A stretch of 64,000 nucleotides of DNA. Source: an uncultured SAR86 cluster bacterium. Lineage in GTDB: Bacteria; Pseudomonadota; Gammaproteobacteria; Magnimaribacterales; D2472. Below, one piece after another: positions 54,883-64,000 of this stretch. A program made the translations under genes and the position numbers. The stretch covers positions 1-64,000 of the forward strand of contig CABWYS010000001.1 in the NCBI GenBank assembly GCA_902509555.1. Reading direction: 5' to 3'. How positions within the stretch are numbered: position 1 is the stretch's first letter; every line of letters begins with the position of its first letter. Under the pieces are notes generated by a model that had not been told where the DNA came from, did not search any database, and saw nothing but the letters and a program-made list of their open reading frames with translations.

Positions 54883-55400
54883 CATTCAAACCTGCCTCAA
54901 GTTACACAAAAGATGATTTAGTGGCATGCGGAAATGGCGATCTATTTGGCCCAAGCAATGGTCGCTTACCAGCAGACGAAATGCTTATGTTCGATTCAAT
55001 TGACCAAATTGACAAAACATCAGGTAAATATTCCAAAGGAAAAATTATTGCTAATCTCAATATTGAAGAAAGTTTATGGTTTTTTAAAGTGCATTTTAAA
55101 TCTGATCCAGTAATGCCCGGATGTCTTGGCTTAGATGCTATGTGGCAATTATTGGGATTCTATCTTTGCTGGCTTGAGTTACCTGGCTATGGAAGAGCAC
55201 TAGGTTCAGATAAGGTAAAGTTTTTTGGTCAAGTTACTCCTGGTGCAAAAATTGTTAGGTATGAAATTGATATAAAACGAGTTGTGAACAGAGGAGCAGT
55301 GGTTGGCTTTGCTGATGGAAACATGTTCGTTGATGATCGTCACGTTTATTCAGCAGACGGACTAAGAGTGGGTCTGTTTAAGGATACTAGCGAATTCTAA
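54879..55400 (+). CDS. fabA: 3-hydroxydecanoyl-ACP dehydratase/isomerase FabA
   Basis: 173 residues, hot-dog fold. Catalytic His72 in [24 protein letters not shown] and Asp86 in GLDAMW give the FabA pair (FabZ has Glu). [15 protein letters not shown] and [14 protein letters not shown] are typical. It dehydrates and isomerises the C10 intermediate, the branch to unsaturated fatty acids. Coupled to fabB by a TAATG junction. Confidence 0.97.
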   Translation: MTFKPASSYTKDDLVACGNGDLFGPSNGRLPADEMLMFDSIDQIDKTSGKYSKGKIIANLNIEESLWFFKVHFKSDPVMPGCLGLDAMWQLLGFYLCWLELPGYGRALGSDKVKFFGQVTPGAKIVRYEIDIKRVVNRGAVVGFADGNMFVDDRHVYSADGLRVGLFKDTSEF

Positions 55401-56605
55401 TGAAAAATGTAGTTGTAACTGGTGTAGGCATTGTCTCTTGCATAGGCTCAGATACTCAAGAAGTGTTAAATAGTTTGAAGAAAGGAAAGTCAGGCATTTC
55501 CAAGAACTCCACATATGCAGAAATGGATTTTAGAAGTCATGTTTCTGGAGCAATAAACCTTGATTTAGCTGAATTAATTGATAGAAAAACTCTTCGCTTT
55601 ATGAGTGAAGCTTCAGGATTCGGATACATCGCAGCTCAAGAAGCTATTCATCATGCATCCTTAAACCTTGAAGAGATGAATGTTTCAAGAATTGGAGTAG
55701 TAGCTGGATCAGGCGGAGCATCTTCAGCAGCTCAAATAGAGGCATCAGATACTGCAAGAGAGCGAGGCCCAAAAAGAATAGGACCCTATGCTGTTACAAA
55801 AACAATGGGTAGCACTGTGTCAGCTATTTTAGGCACTACACTGAAACTTAAAGGAGTGAATTACTCTATTTCATCTGCTTGCTCAACTAGTGCTCATTGT
55901 ATTGGCCACGCAGCAGAACTTATTCAATTAGGTAAACAAGATATTATTATTGCTGGTGGTGCAGAACAAGAGCACTGGACCTCCTCTTCCATGTTTGATG
56001 CTATGGGGGCTCTCTCCTCACAGTATAATGATGCTCCTGAAAAAGCCTCGAGGCCATTTGATGTAGACAGAGATGGATTTGTAATTGCCGGTGGCGCAGG
56101 AATGCTAATACTCGAGGAAGAAGAGCATGCCATCAAAAGAAATGCACCTATCATTGCAAGGCTGAAGGGCTATTGTGCTAACTCTGATGGCTATGACATG
56201 GTGTCTCCCTCTGGCGAAGGGGCTATAAGATGCATGAGTGAGGCAATCGAAGCTTTTGGGTCTGATGTAGATTATATCAATGCTCATGGCACAAGCACTC
56301 CTGTTGGAGATCTTGCTGAACTTAGCGCAATAAAATCAGTATTTGGTAAAAATGCTCCTGTAATTGGGTCTACTAAATCAATGACTGGCCACTCATTAGG
56401 AGCAACTGGAGCTCAGGAGGCAATTTATTCTATCCTGATGATGCAACATGATTTTATTGCTCCATCGATTAATATAGAAACCTTGGTTGAGGAAGCAGAG
56501 GGATTAAATATTTGCCAATCAATGATGGAGCAAAAATTAAATTCTGTAATGAGCAACTCATTTGGTTTTGGTGGAACAAATGCAAGTTTAATTTTTGGTA
56601 AATAA
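55400..56605 (+). CDS. fabB: 3-oxoacyl-ACP synthase I FabB
   Basis: 401 residues, KAS I. The Cys-His-His triad is Cys161 (SSACSTSAH), His296 (INAHGTSTP) and His331 ([12 protein letters not shown]). It elongates cis-3-decenoyl-ACP made by FabA, so this pair gives anaerobic-type unsaturated fatty acid synthesis. No FadR-type site is evident upstream. It converges on csaA with one base between stops. Confidence 0.97.
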   Translation: MKNVVVTGVGIVSCIGSDTQEVLNSLKKGKSGISKNSTYAEMDFRSHVSGAINLDLAELIDRKTLRFMSEASGFGYIAAQEAIHHASLNLEEMNVSRIGVVAGSGGASSAAQIEASDTARERGPKRIGPYAVTKTMGSTVSAILGTTLKLKGVNYSISSACSTSAHCIGHAAELIQLGKQDIIIAGGAEQEHWTSSSMFDAMGALSSQYNDAPEKASRPFDVDRDGFVIAGGAGMLILEEEEHAIKRNAPIIARLKGYCANSDGYDMVSPSGEGAIRCMSEAIEAFGSDVDYINAHGTSTPVGDLAELSAIKSVFGKNAPVIGSTKSMTGHSLGATGAQEAIYSILMMQHDFIAPSINIETLVEEAEGLNICQSMMEQKLNSVMSNSFGFGGTNASLIFGK

Positions 56606-56606
56606 A

Positions 56607-56948
56607 TTAAGCTAATCGAGATCCATTTAAAGCTCCTTTTTGAGGAACGGCTAAAATAATACTTCCATCCGGCTGAGTAAATCCTGTCACGAGACACTCT
56701 GACATGAATGGCCCGATCTGTTTTTTAGGAAAATTAATAACCGCTGCAACCTGCATACCTACCAAAGACTTAGGATTGTAATGATCTGTAATTTGAGCAG
56801 ATGATTTTTTAATGCCTATATCTTCTCCAAAATCTATAGTCATTTTTATTGCAGGCTTGATTGCTTCTTTGAATTCTTCGGCAGATAGAATAGTCCCAAC
56901 ACGCACATCCACTCTCTCAAATTCTTTCCAAGTTAAATCATTCATCAT
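56607..56948 (-). CDS. csaA: CsaA-like tRNA-binding domain protein
   Basis: 113 residues, an OB-fold of the EMAP/MetRS C-terminal type: FERVDVRVGTILSAEEF, MTIDFGEDIGIKKSSAQITDHYNPKSLVGMQVAAVINFPKKQIGPFMSECLVTGF, and VPQKGALNGSRL. CsaA of Bacillus was linked to export, but binding of tRNA-like structures is the better supported property. Two Met codons in tandem at the start. The first shares TAATG with the crotonase stop. Confidence 0.9.
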   Translation of the reverse strand: MMNDLTWKEFERVDVRVGTILSAEEFKEAIKPAIKMTIDFGEDIGIKKSSAQITDHYNPKSLVGMQVAAVINFPKKQIGPFMSECLVTGFTQPDGSIILAVPQKGALNGSRLA

Positions 56949-57805
56949 TATTCCTTGTCATCCCACCATGGAAAAAAGTCAGGCATATCTGAAGATATCA
57001 AATTTTTAAATTTTGCTGGACGCTTTTCTAAAAAGGAATTTACTCCCTCTTTTGCATCATCTGATGCTCCCCTAGAATCAATGGCCTTGCTCTCTATTAC
57101 ATGAGCATCATAAGGATCACTTTGACCAAATGATCTCCAAAGCATTTGTCTGGTAATAGCTATAGAGATTGGTGCAGATTTTTCTGTGAGTTCTTGAGCT
57201 ATTTTTATTGCGTCATCGATGAGGCTTTCTGGTTTATGGATGCTAGAAATTAATGAAATATCTAAAGCTTCCTTAGATTCAATGATTCTCCCAGAAAATG
57301 TTAAATCTAAAGCTTTAGAAATGCCTACAATTTTTGGAAGAAACCAGCTACTGCATGCATCAGGGACAATCCCTCTGTTGTTAAATACAAATCCGAATCT
57401 GGCATCTTCAGAGGCAATTCGAATATCGCCTGGGAGTTGCATGGATGCTCCAATGCCAACTGCAGGACCATTACACGCAAATATAATAGGCTTTAAAAAT
57501 TTGTACATTCTTAGAGTAAGAATGCCACCTGAATCTCTTCTAAAATCATCCTCTTTAACTGCAAAATTATCAAAAGATGGATTGAATGTATCTTTGCCAC
57601 TGCTTAGGTCAGCACCAGCACAAAAAGCTCTGCCTGCTCCCGAGATAATTACTGCTTTTAAATTATCATCTGCTTCTATAGCATCAAATGCGCTTATTAA
57701 CTCTTCCATCATAAGAAATGTAAAAGCGTTTAATTTTTCTGGTCTATTTAATAATAGAACAGCGAGATTTTCATGCTGTTCTATTGTAATTGTTTTGAAA
57801 CTCAC
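56948..57805 (-). CDS. Enoyl-CoA hydratase/isomerase family protein
   Basis: 285-residue crotonase. Oxyanion loops GRAFCAGADLSSGKD and NGPAVGIGASMQLPGDIRIASEDARFGFVFNNRGIVPDACSSWFLPKIVG are clear. As in the other crotonase of this window (21055-21828), a VPD segment stands where classical hydratases have a catalytic Glu, suggesting isomerase-type chemistry. Longer than usual, with an extra C-terminal segment (FKNLISSDMPDFFPWWDDKE). Seven bases separate it from ssb. Substrate unknown. Confidence 0.87.
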   Translation of the reverse strand: MSFKTITIEQHENLAVLLLNRPEKLNAFTFLMMEELISAFDAIEADDNLKAVIISGAGRAFCAGADLSSGKDTFNPSFDNFAVKEDDFRRDSGGILTLRMYKFLKPIIFACNGPAVGIGASMQLPGDIRIASEDARFGFVFNNRGIVPDACSSWFLPKIVGISKALDLTFSGRIIESKEALDISLISSIHKPESLIDDAIKIAQELTEKSAPISIAITRQMLWRSFGQSDPYDAHVIESKAIDSRGASDDAKEGVNSFLEKRPAKFKNLISSDMPDFFPWWDDKE

Positions 57806-57811
57806 CGAAAT

Positions 57812-58249
57812 CTAGAAAGGTATATCTTCCTCTGAGATTTGAGATGCTTGAGATGGGGCTGATTGAGAGGCTGGCTGTGATTGATCGTAAGCACCTCCAT
57901 CGCTGGAAGATTGCCTACCACCAAGCATGTTCATCTCGTTACCAAGTATTTCTGTCGTGTATCTGTCATTCCCTTCTTTATCTTGCCATTTTCTAGTTTG
58001 TAATTTGCCTTCAACATAAAGCTGAGAGCCTTTATCAAGATATTGTTCAGCGATTTCTGCTAGTTTTCCAAAAAAGACAACTCTGTGCCATTCTGTTTTT
58101 TCTCTTTGCTCTCCAGAATCTTTGTCTTTCCATGATTCTGAAGTCGCAATTGAAAGTGTAGCAACTGCTGTGTTTGTTTGGGTATATCGCATTTCAGGTT
58201 TTTGCCCTAAATTACCTACCAAAATTACTTTATTTACTCCTCTAGCCAT
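57812..58249 (-). CDS. ssb: Single-stranded DNA-binding protein SSB
   Basis: 145 residues. OB-fold ([92 protein letters not shown]), a short Gln/Ser-rich linker, and the acidic tip EEDIPF that docks partner proteins. The linker is shorter than in E. coli SSB (178 residues). Divergent from uvrA over 67 bp, the classical arrangement. Confidence 0.97.
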   Translation of the reverse strand: MARGVNKVILVGNLGQKPEMRYTQTNTAVATLSIATSESWKDKDSGEQREKTEWHRVVFFGKLAEIAEQYLDKGSQLYVEGKLQTRKWQDKEGNDRYTTEILGNEMNMLGGRQSSSDGGAYDQSQPASQSAPSQASQISEEDIPF

Positions 58250-58316
58250 AATTACCTCTTATAATTACTTAAGTTTAACTCGAAACAAATCAGCTGGATA
58301 AAAATTCTGCAAATAA

Positions 58317-61139
58317 ATGGAAAAAATTTCAATAAAAGGTGCCCGAACGCATAACCTTAAAAATATTTCTTTAAATATTCCTCGAGGGAAATTAATCGTG
58401 ATAACTGGATTATCAGGATCTGGGAAGTCATCTTTGGCATTTGATACTATTTATGCCGAAGGACAAAGACGCTATGTAGAATCTCTTTCAGCATATGCAC
58501 GACAATTTTTATCTATGATGGAAAAGCCAGATGTTGATCAAATTGATGGTCTCTCCCCTGCAATATCTATTGAACAAAAATCTACCTCACATAACCCGAG
58601 ATCAACTGTAGGAACAGTTACAGAAATTTATGATTATCTCAGGTTATTATATGCACGAATTGGGGTTCCAATTTGCCCAGATCATAACGAAGAACTCTCG
58701 GCTAAAACAGTTAGTGAGATATGTGATGAAATATATGCACTTGGCTATGATAAAAAAATTATGGTCATGGCTCCTGTGGTCAGAGGTAAAAAAGGAGAGC
58801 ATCTGGGTGTTTATGAAGATTTGAAAGCTGAAGGTTTTGTTAGGGTAAAAATTAATGATGTTATTTATCCATTAGATGAATTTCCAGGATTAAATAAAAA
58901 TCAAAAACATGATATTTCAGCTATTGTTGATAGGCTGAAATTACAAAAGGATGATGATAATAGATCTAGATTATCTGAATCAATTGATACTGCTCTCAAT
59001 CTATCAGATGGCCTTGTTCAGATAGAGGTTCTTGATGAAGAATCAGAAGTGCTTCTTTTTTCTTCAAATTTTTCGTGCTCTCAATGCGGCTACTCCGTAA
59101 CTGAGTTAGAGCCAAGAATGTTTTCTTTTAACAATCCTTTTGGAGCCTGTGAAAAATGTGACGGCTTGGGAGTCATTCAGTACTTTGATCAAAATAAATT
59201 AATATCGGATAATTCTGCAACGATCAATGAAGGCGCCATTAAGGGATGGAATAGAAGAAATAGATTCTATTTTCATCAATTAAAGTGTTTGGCCAAGCAT
59301 TATGACTTTGATTTAGATACTTCTTGGAAATCCTACTCTGAAGAAATCCAAAATATCCTTTTGTGGGGATCGAAGGATAAGATCAACTTTTCTAAAAGTT
59401 TTAGGAGTGGCAGCAAAATAGTACGGCAACATCGTTTTGAGGGCATTATTCCCAATACCGAAAGAAGATTTAAAGAAACAGACTCAGAATTTATTAGAAA
59501 TGAGTTAGCAAAGATGCTCTCAGACAGTCACTGTGATGCTTGCGGAGGATCTAGGCTTAAAAAAGAATCGAGAAATATTTTTGTTAATGAGACTCCCATT
59601 CAAAATATTACAAATCAAAAAATATCAGAGGCATTACTTTTTTTTCAAAATATTGAACTTGAGGGTGCAAAAGTAACGATTGCTGAAAAGATTTTAAAAG
59701 AAATTAACGAGCGCCTTACGTTTCTTGAGGACGTTGGGCTGAACTATCTAACCTTGGATAGAGGAGCTGGGACTCTCTCAGGAGGAGAAGCTCAAAGGAT
59801 CAGGCTAGCCAGTCAAATTGGCTCTGGTCTAGTTGGGGTTACTTATGTTCTTGATGAACCCTCAATAGGACTTCATCAAAGAGATAATGAACGTCTCATT
59901 AAAACTCTTTATCACCTTAAAAGTCTTGGAAATACCGTAATAGTTGTTGAACATGATGAAGAAGCAATTAGATGTGCAGATCACATTATTGATATTGGAC
60001 CTGGGGCTGGTAAACATGGCGGAGAGATCTGCGCTCAAGGAAAATTAACAGATATATTGAAAAGCAAAGAATCTATGACTGCTGCCTACCTTTCTGGAGA
60101 AAGACAAATTAATTTCCCTAAAACTGCTAAAAATCCTGATAAATTTATTGAGATAGTTGACGCATATGAAAATAATTTACAGCATGTAACTGCAAAAATC
60201 CCTGTAGGAGTTTTTACTTGTATTACTGGCGTTTCTGGTTCAGGTAAATCCTCGCTCATCAATCAGACATTGATGCCAATGAGTAGTTTTTTACTTAACA
60301 AAGCTAATCTCAATAAAGAAATTAAATGCAAACAAATTAAAGGTTTGGAGCACCTAGATAAGGTAATTGGAATAGATCAATCTCCTATTGGCCGCACTCC
60401 AAGATCTAATCCAGCAACCTATACAGGTCTCTTCTCGCATATTAGAGACTTATTTTCTCAATCTGAAGAAGCAAGAACAAGGGGGTATAAACCAGGTCGA
60501 TTTAGCTTCAACGTTAAGGGAGGAAGATGTGAGGCATGCCAAGGCGATGGGATGATAAAAGTAGAGATGCATTTTTTAGCAGATGTGTATGTAAAGTGTG
60601 ATGTCTGTGATGGAAAAAGATACAACGAGCAAACTCTTGAAGTTAAATATAAGGGCAAAAATATTGCTGAGGTTTTAAGCATGACTGTAGAAGAAGCTCT
60701 TGAATTCTTCCAAGCCATCCCAGCAATCAAAAATAAACTTCAAACACTGGCTGATGTGGGTCTGACTTATATAACCCTTGGACAGTCTGCAACTACACTT
60801 TCTGGGGGAGAGGCCCAGAGAATTAAGCTCGCAAAAGAACTTTCCAAAAGAAGTACTGGAAAAACATTATTTATTTTAGATGAGCCAACAACAGGTCTGC
60901 ACTTCTATGATATTGAGTTACTACTGGGGGTTTTAAAAAGACTGTCTGATCAAGGGAATACCGTAGTAGTAATTGAACACAATCTAGATGTAATTAAATC
61001 AAGTGATTGGATAATAGATCTTGGCCCAGAGGGAGGAAGTGACGGAGGGCTAATAATCGCTGAAGGATCTCCAAGCAAAGTTGCTCAGTCTAAAAAGTCT
61101 TATACAGGCAAGTACCTTAAAGAGGTTTTAAAAAGCTAA
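58317..61139 (+). CDS. uvrA: Excinuclease ABC subunit A
   Basis: 940 residues with two ABC modules. Walker [14 protein letters not shown] near 31, zinc cysteines CSQCGY and [47 protein letters not shown]; then the second Walker [46 protein letters not shown] and [23 protein letters not shown]. It scans DNA for bulky lesions with UvrB. No ribosome-binding site precedes the ATG, and no CTG-N10-CAG LexA box is visible in the spacer. The stop overlaps rplQ. Confidence 0.98.
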   Translation: MEKISIKGARTHNLKNISLNIPRGKLIVITGLSGSGKSSLAFDTIYAEGQRRYVESLSAYARQFLSMMEKPDVDQIDGLSPAISIEQKSTSHNPRSTVGTVTEIYDYLRLLYARIGVPICPDHNEELSAKTVSEICDEIYALGYDKKIMVMAPVVRGKKGEHLGVYEDLKAEGFVRVKINDVIYPLDEFPGLNKNQKHDISAIVDRLKLQKDDDNRSRLSESIDTALNLSDGLVQIEVLDEESEVLLFSSNFSCSQCGYSVTELEPRMFSFNNPFGACEKCDGLGVIQYFDQNKLISDNSATINEGAIKGWNRRNRFYFHQLKCLAKHYDFDLDTSWKSYSEEIQNILLWGSKDKINFSKSFRSGSKIVRQHRFEGIIPNTERRFKETDSEFIRNELAKMLSDSHCDACGGSRLKKESRNIFVNETPIQNITNQKISEALLFFQNIELEGAKVTIAEKILKEINERLTFLEDVGLNYLTLDRGAGTLSGGEAQRIRLASQIGSGLVGVTYVLDEPSIGLHQRDNERLIKTLYHLKSLGNTVIVVEHDEEAIRCADHIIDIGPGAGKHGGEICAQGKLTDILKSKESMTAAYLSGERQINFPKTAKNPDKFIEIVDAYENNLQHVTAKIPVGVFTCITGVSGSGKSSLINQTLMPMSSFLLNKANLNKEIKCKQIKGLEHLDKVIGIDQSPIGRTPRSNPATYTGLFSHIRDLFSQSEEARTRGYKPGRFSFNVKGGRCEACQGDGMIKVEMHFLADVYVKCDVCDGKRYNEQTLEVKYKGKNIAEVLSMTVEEALEFFQAIPAIKNKLQTLADVGLTYITLGQSATTLSGGEAQRIKLAKELSKRSTGKTLFILDEPTTGLHFYDIELLLGVLKRLSDQGNTVVVIEHNLDVIKSSDWIIDLGPEGGSDGGLIIAEGSPSKVAQSKKSYTGKYLKEVLKS

Positions 61140-61552
61140 GCTGCTGAAGAGCCTTCTTTGAGCTCGGGCTCAGCTATTTCTGATGAGCCATCTGAATCCC
61201 TATCAACCCACTCAACATAAGCCATGTCAGCTTTATCTCCTGGTCTAAAACCAGCTTTGATAATTCTTAAATAACCACCCGGTCTATCTTTTGACTTAAC
61301 AGCAATTTCAGTAAAGAGTTTATTGACAGCGGAATCAAGCCTAAGTTTATTGAATGCTCTTCTTCGATTTGCAACAGAGTCGTCTTTGGCCATTGTAATC
61401 AAAGGCTCAACAAAAGATCTTAGTTCTTTGGCCTTTGGAGCTGTTGTTTTAATAAGTTCTCTTTCAATAAATGCAATAGCAAGATTTTTCATCAAGGCTT
61501 TACGATGAGATGAGTTCCTATTTAATTTTCTGCCTGATTTTCTATGTCTCAT
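61136..61552 (-). CDS. rplQ: 50S ribosomal protein L17
   Basis: 138 residues. [56 protein letters not shown] is diagnostic of L17. The last about 20 residues ([20 protein letters not shown]) are an acidic extension beyond the normal end. Last gene of the alpha operon; the stop overlaps uvrA by four bases, so no room exists for an intergenic terminator. Confidence 0.97.
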   Translation of the reverse strand: MRHRKSGRKLNRNSSHRKALMKNLAIAFIERELIKTTAPKAKELRSFVEPLITMAKDDSVANRRRAFNKLRLDSAVNKLFTEIAVKSKDRPGGYLRIIKAGFRPGDKADMAYVEWVDRDSDGSSEIAEPELKEGSSAA

Positions 61553-61556
61553 TTTA

Positions 61557-62522
61557 TTAACCCATTGGCGGCCAATTCTCTAATGTTGTGCCTAGAGAAA
61601 AGCCTTTTGATGCAAGGACATCCTTGATTTCGTTTAAAGATTTTTTTCCTAAATTAGGAGTTTTTAATAAATCAAACTCTGTTCTTTGAAGAAGGTCTCC
61701 GATCAAGAAAATGCTCTCAGCTTTCAAGCAGTTTGTTGATCTAACTGTAAGTTCCAACTCTTCAATTGACCTCATTAGGAATGGATCAAAGTCATTCTGA
61801 TCTTTCTTCGCTTCTTGTTCAGCAATAGCATCTAAATCAACAAATGCAGCTAATTGCTGTTGCATAATAGTTGCGGCATGTTCTATGGCTTTCTTTGGAT
61901 CCAACGTACCATCAGTTTCTAATTCTACTATCAGCTTATCTAGGTCAGTTCTTTTTTCAAATCTTGCATTTTCAACTGTATACGCAACCCTTCGAACCGG
62001 ACTAAAAGAAGCGTCGACTTTTAATGCTCCAACAGCAGTCTCTTCTTCGCCTCTTGAGTCTGCAGGCTCATAGCCTCTTCCAGTTTTGACAGTTGCGGTG
62101 AGAGATAAACTGACTTTATCAACCAATGAAGCAACATGATGCTCTGCGTCAGGTAATTCAACATTTCCTGGTACTTCAAAAGAGTTGGATGTGACCTCAC
62201 ATGGACCAGAGACATCTAATTTTATAACAGCACTGGTACCTTCAATTAAGCTAATAGGCATATCCTTAAGGTTTAACAATATATCAATGACATCTTCTCT
62301 AACGCCTTCAATAGTTGAATACTCATGAGAAATACCGTCAATGGTTACGTCAGTTATTGCTGCGCCTGGCATAGAAGACAAAAGAATTCTTCTTAGCGCA
62401 TTTCCTAGAGTATGACCAAAGCCTCTTTCTAATGGCTCTAGTGTAATTTTAGATGTATTGTTATCTATGTCATCAACCTGAATGTCAGTTGGGACTAAAA
62501 GATCTATTACTGATGTTTCCAT
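61557..62522 (-). CDS. rpoA: DNA-directed RNA polymerase alpha subunit
   Basis: 321 residues. The N-terminal assembly domain contains [26 protein letters not shown] and LLNLKDM; the linker follows at about 235; the C-terminal DNA-binding domain has [55 protein letters not shown]. The latter is the surface that meets UP elements and activators. Four bases upstream of rplQ. Confidence 0.99.
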   Translation of the reverse strand: METSVIDLLVPTDIQVDDIDNNTSKITLEPLERGFGHTLGNALRRILLSSMPGAAITDVTIDGISHEYSTIEGVREDVIDILLNLKDMPISLIEGTSAVIKLDVSGPCEVTSNSFEVPGNVELPDAEHHVASLVDKVSLSLTATVKTGRGYEPADSRGEEETAVGALKVDASFSPVRRVAYTVENARFEKRTDLDKLIVELETDGTLDPKKAIEHAATIMQQQLAAFVDLDAIAEQEAKKDQNDFDPFLMRSIEELELTVRSTNCLKAESIFLIGDLLQRTEFDLLKTPNLGKKSLNEIKDVLASKGFSLGTTLENWPPMG

Positions 62523-62544
62523 AATTTCCTTCCGTTTTTAAGTA

Positions 62545-63165
62545 TTATTTTGAATAAAGCTCAACAATGAGATTTTCATTAATTTCAGCACTTAAATCTG
62601 TTCTGTCTGGTACAGATTTGAATACACCCTTGAGAGTTTTAGAATCTACTTCAAGCCACTCACATGCTTCTCTTTGACTAGCGAGATCTAATGCACTTTT
62701 AATTCTTAATTGTGCTTTAGATTTTTCTCTTACCTCTAATTCATCACCTGGCTGAACCTGATATGATGGAATATTTACTGTAGCTCCATTGAGATGAAAG
62801 GCTTTATGAGATACCAATTGTCTGGCTTCAGCCCGTGTTGCCGCAAAACCCATACGATAAACAACGTTATCTAATCTTTGCTCAAGGTAACTAAGAAGAT
62901 TTTCTCCTGTATTACCCTTAGATTTTGATGCTTTTTTATAATAATTTCTAAACTGCTTTTCAAGAACACCATACATTCTTCTAACTTTTTGCTTTTCGCG
63001 CAGCTGAACACCATAATCGGACAGTCTACCTCTTCTTAGACCATGAACGCCTGGAGCTGTTTCCATGTTACATTTTGATTCAATTGATCTAGCGCCACTT
63101 TTGAGAAAAAGATCTGTGCCTTCTCTCCTTGATAATCTTAGTGATGGACCTCTATATCTTGCCAT
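62545..63165 (-). CDS. rpsD: 30S ribosomal protein S4
   Basis: 206 residues. [84 protein letters not shown] is the S4 core. It is the autogenous repressor of the alpha operon in E. coli; its target would be upstream of rpsM, beyond this window or absent here, since rpmJ adjoins rpsM. The zinc-free type (no CxxC cluster). Confidence 0.98.
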   Translation of the reverse strand: MARYRGPSLRLSRREGTDLFLKSGARSIESKCNMETAPGVHGLRRGRLSDYGVQLREKQKVRRMYGVLEKQFRNYYKKASKSKGNTGENLLSYLEQRLDNVVYRMGFAATRAEARQLVSHKAFHLNGATVNIPSYQVQPGDELEVREKSKAQLRIKSALDLASQREACEWLEVDSKTLKGVFKSVPDRTDLSAEINENLIVELYSK

Positions 63166-63174
63166 TTGATTCCC

Positions 63175-63549
63175 CTATACCCTACGTTTCTTTGAAGGAC
63201 GACAGCCATTGTGAGGCAATGGTGTTACATCCGTAATACTTTTAATTTTTAAACCACATGAATTCAAGGACCTGACTGCAGATTCTCTTCCACCACCTGG
63301 GCCCCTTACTTTTACATCTAAATTTATCATTCCAAATTCCTTTGCTGCATTGCCTGCTTTTTCTGCTGCTATCTGAGCAGCAAATGGTGTGCTTTTTCTT
63401 GAGCCACGAAAGCCAGAACCACCTGATGTAGCCCAGCAAACAGTATTGCCTTGTTTGTCTGTGATTGTGATGATCGTATTATTAAATGAAGCATGTATAT
63501 GCGCTATACCATCTGAAATAACCTTTTTAACTTTTTTACCAGTTGCCAT
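63175..63549 (-). CDS. rpsK: 30S ribosomal protein S11
   Basis: 124 residues. [78 protein letters not shown] are invariant S11 blocks. It sits at the platform of the 30S subunit near the mRNA exit. Nine bases upstream of rpsD. Confidence 0.99.
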   Translation of the reverse strand: MATGKKVKKVISDGIAHIHASFNNTIITITDKQGNTVCWATSGGSGFRGSRKSTPFAAQIAAEKAGNAAKEFGMINLDVKVRGPGGGRESAVRSLNSCGLKIKSITDVTPLPHNGCRPSKKRRV

Positions 63550-63552
63550 CGA

Positions 63553-63909
63553 TTAAGCCCTCATAGGTTTTTTAGGGCCTTTACGGGTCCTAGCGTTAGT
63601 TTTAGTTCTTTGACCGTTTACTGGAAGTTTTCTTCTATGCCTAATGCCTCTATAACACCCAAGATCCATAAGTCTCTTTATGTTTGTGCTAACTGAACGA
63701 CGGAGATCCCCTTCTACAGTGTATTCAGCCACAGCTGTTCTAATAGTTTCTACTTGCTCTTCAGAAAGGTCTGAGACTTTCTTTGAGTAGTCCAATTTAA
63801 CACTAGTACAAATATTTTGAGCTGTTTTTTTCCCTATCCCATATATATGAGTCAAAGCAATCTCAAGATGCTTGTTTTCTGGTATGTTTACGCCTGCTAT
63901 TCTAGCCAT
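63553..63909 (-). CDS. rpsM: 30S ribosomal protein S13
   Basis: 118 residues. [34 protein letters not shown] and [31 protein letters not shown] are diagnostic. It contacts the P-site tRNA and the 50S bridge. Six bases after rpmJ. Confidence 0.99.
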   Translation of the reverse strand: MARIAGVNIPENKHLEIALTHIYGIGKKTAQNICTSVKLDYSKKVSDLSEEQVETIRTAVAEYTVEGDLRRSVSTNIKRLMDLGCYRGIRHRRKLPVNGQRTKTNARTRKGPKKPMRA

Positions 63910-63915
63910 ATTCTA

Positions 63916-64000
63916 TTACCCTTGCTTTTGTTTATGTTTGGGATCTGTTTTGCATATCACATACAAAACTCCCTTACGCCTAACTGTTTTACAATTTCTA
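63916..64000 (-). CDS. rpmJ: 50S ribosomal protein L36, C-terminal part (runs off right edge)
   Basis: The last 27 codons and the stop are present: RNCKTVRRKGVLYVICKTD then PKHKQKQG. The cysteine pattern (one Cys in RNCK, one in VICK, then the His of PKHK) belongs to the zinc-binding CCCH form of L36. The 5' end is outside the window. Its place before rpsM is standard. Confidence 0.95.
   Translation of the reverse strand, partial: RNCKTVRRKGVLYVICKTDPKHKQKQG

Overview
This is an AT-rich (well under 40% G+C by eye), very densely coded stretch of a free-living gammaproteobacterial chromosome. The gene neighbourhoods are gammaproteobacterial: rpsB-tsf-pyrH-frr-uppS-cdsA-dxr-rseP-bamA-skp-lpxD-fabZ-lpxA-lpxB-rnhB-dnaE-accA-tilS, fur next to bamE-rnfH-ratA-smpB-ssrA, grpE-dnaK-dnaJ-dapB, fabA-fabB, and rpmJ-rpsM-rpsK-rpsD-rpoA-rplQ. 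Low G+C, minimal spacers, overlapping convergent genes and several probably leaderless genes suggest a streamlined marine lineage of the SAR86 type. That placement is inference; no 16S rRNA lies in the window.

Region 1 (1-7.7 kb) is the most accessory part. A tightly packed minus-strand run encodes a nitronate-monooxygenase-family flavoenzyme, three glutathione-transferase-fold proteins, a haloalkane dehalogenase with its catalytic residues intact, DUF1330, DUF2855 and DUF4345 proteins, an unknown membrane protein and the start of a metallo-beta-lactamase-fold hydrolase. It is transcribed away from a TetR regulator. The 55-bp spacer holds a perfect 33-bp palindrome that contains both face-to-face -35 boxes, so the TetR protein very probably controls the whole run. 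It looks like an inducible detoxification or catabolic operon of unknown substrate.

Region 2 (7.7-19.4 kb) holds a saccharopine-dehydrogenase-like reductase with a FATP-type acyl-CoA synthetase; arginine succinyltransferase genes astA-astD-astB behind an extended -10 promoter that abuts the start codon; an LLM-type flavin oxidoreductase, a HupE/UreJ-like membrane protein and an unusual GNAT-transmembrane-parvulin-like fusion; then glutathione peroxidase, rimI and a probable holD.

Region 3 (19.4-41.3 kb) has leuA on the plus strand, then about 20 kb of 19 co-directional minus-strand genes for translation factors, isoprenoid and phospholipid synthesis, outer-membrane assembly, lipid A, replication and fatty-acid initiation, headed by an rpsB leader with likely S2 autoregulatory hairpins.

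Region 4 (41.3-64 kb) contains the heat-shock operon with a recognisable sigma-32 promoter, fur/bamE and neighbours, smpB and tmRNA (tag AENDNYALAA), an S9 peptidase, rpsT, the rplU-rpmA-obgE operon with a well-formed promoter, divergent ispB-fabA-fabB, csaA, a crotonase, ssb, uvrA, and the alpha ribosomal operon running off the right edge in rpmJ.

No CRISPR array, insertion sequence, prophage or tRNA gene was found. Most of the window is ordinary housekeeping. The candidates for something undescribed are the TetR-controlled operon and the GNAT-parvulin/HupE pair.
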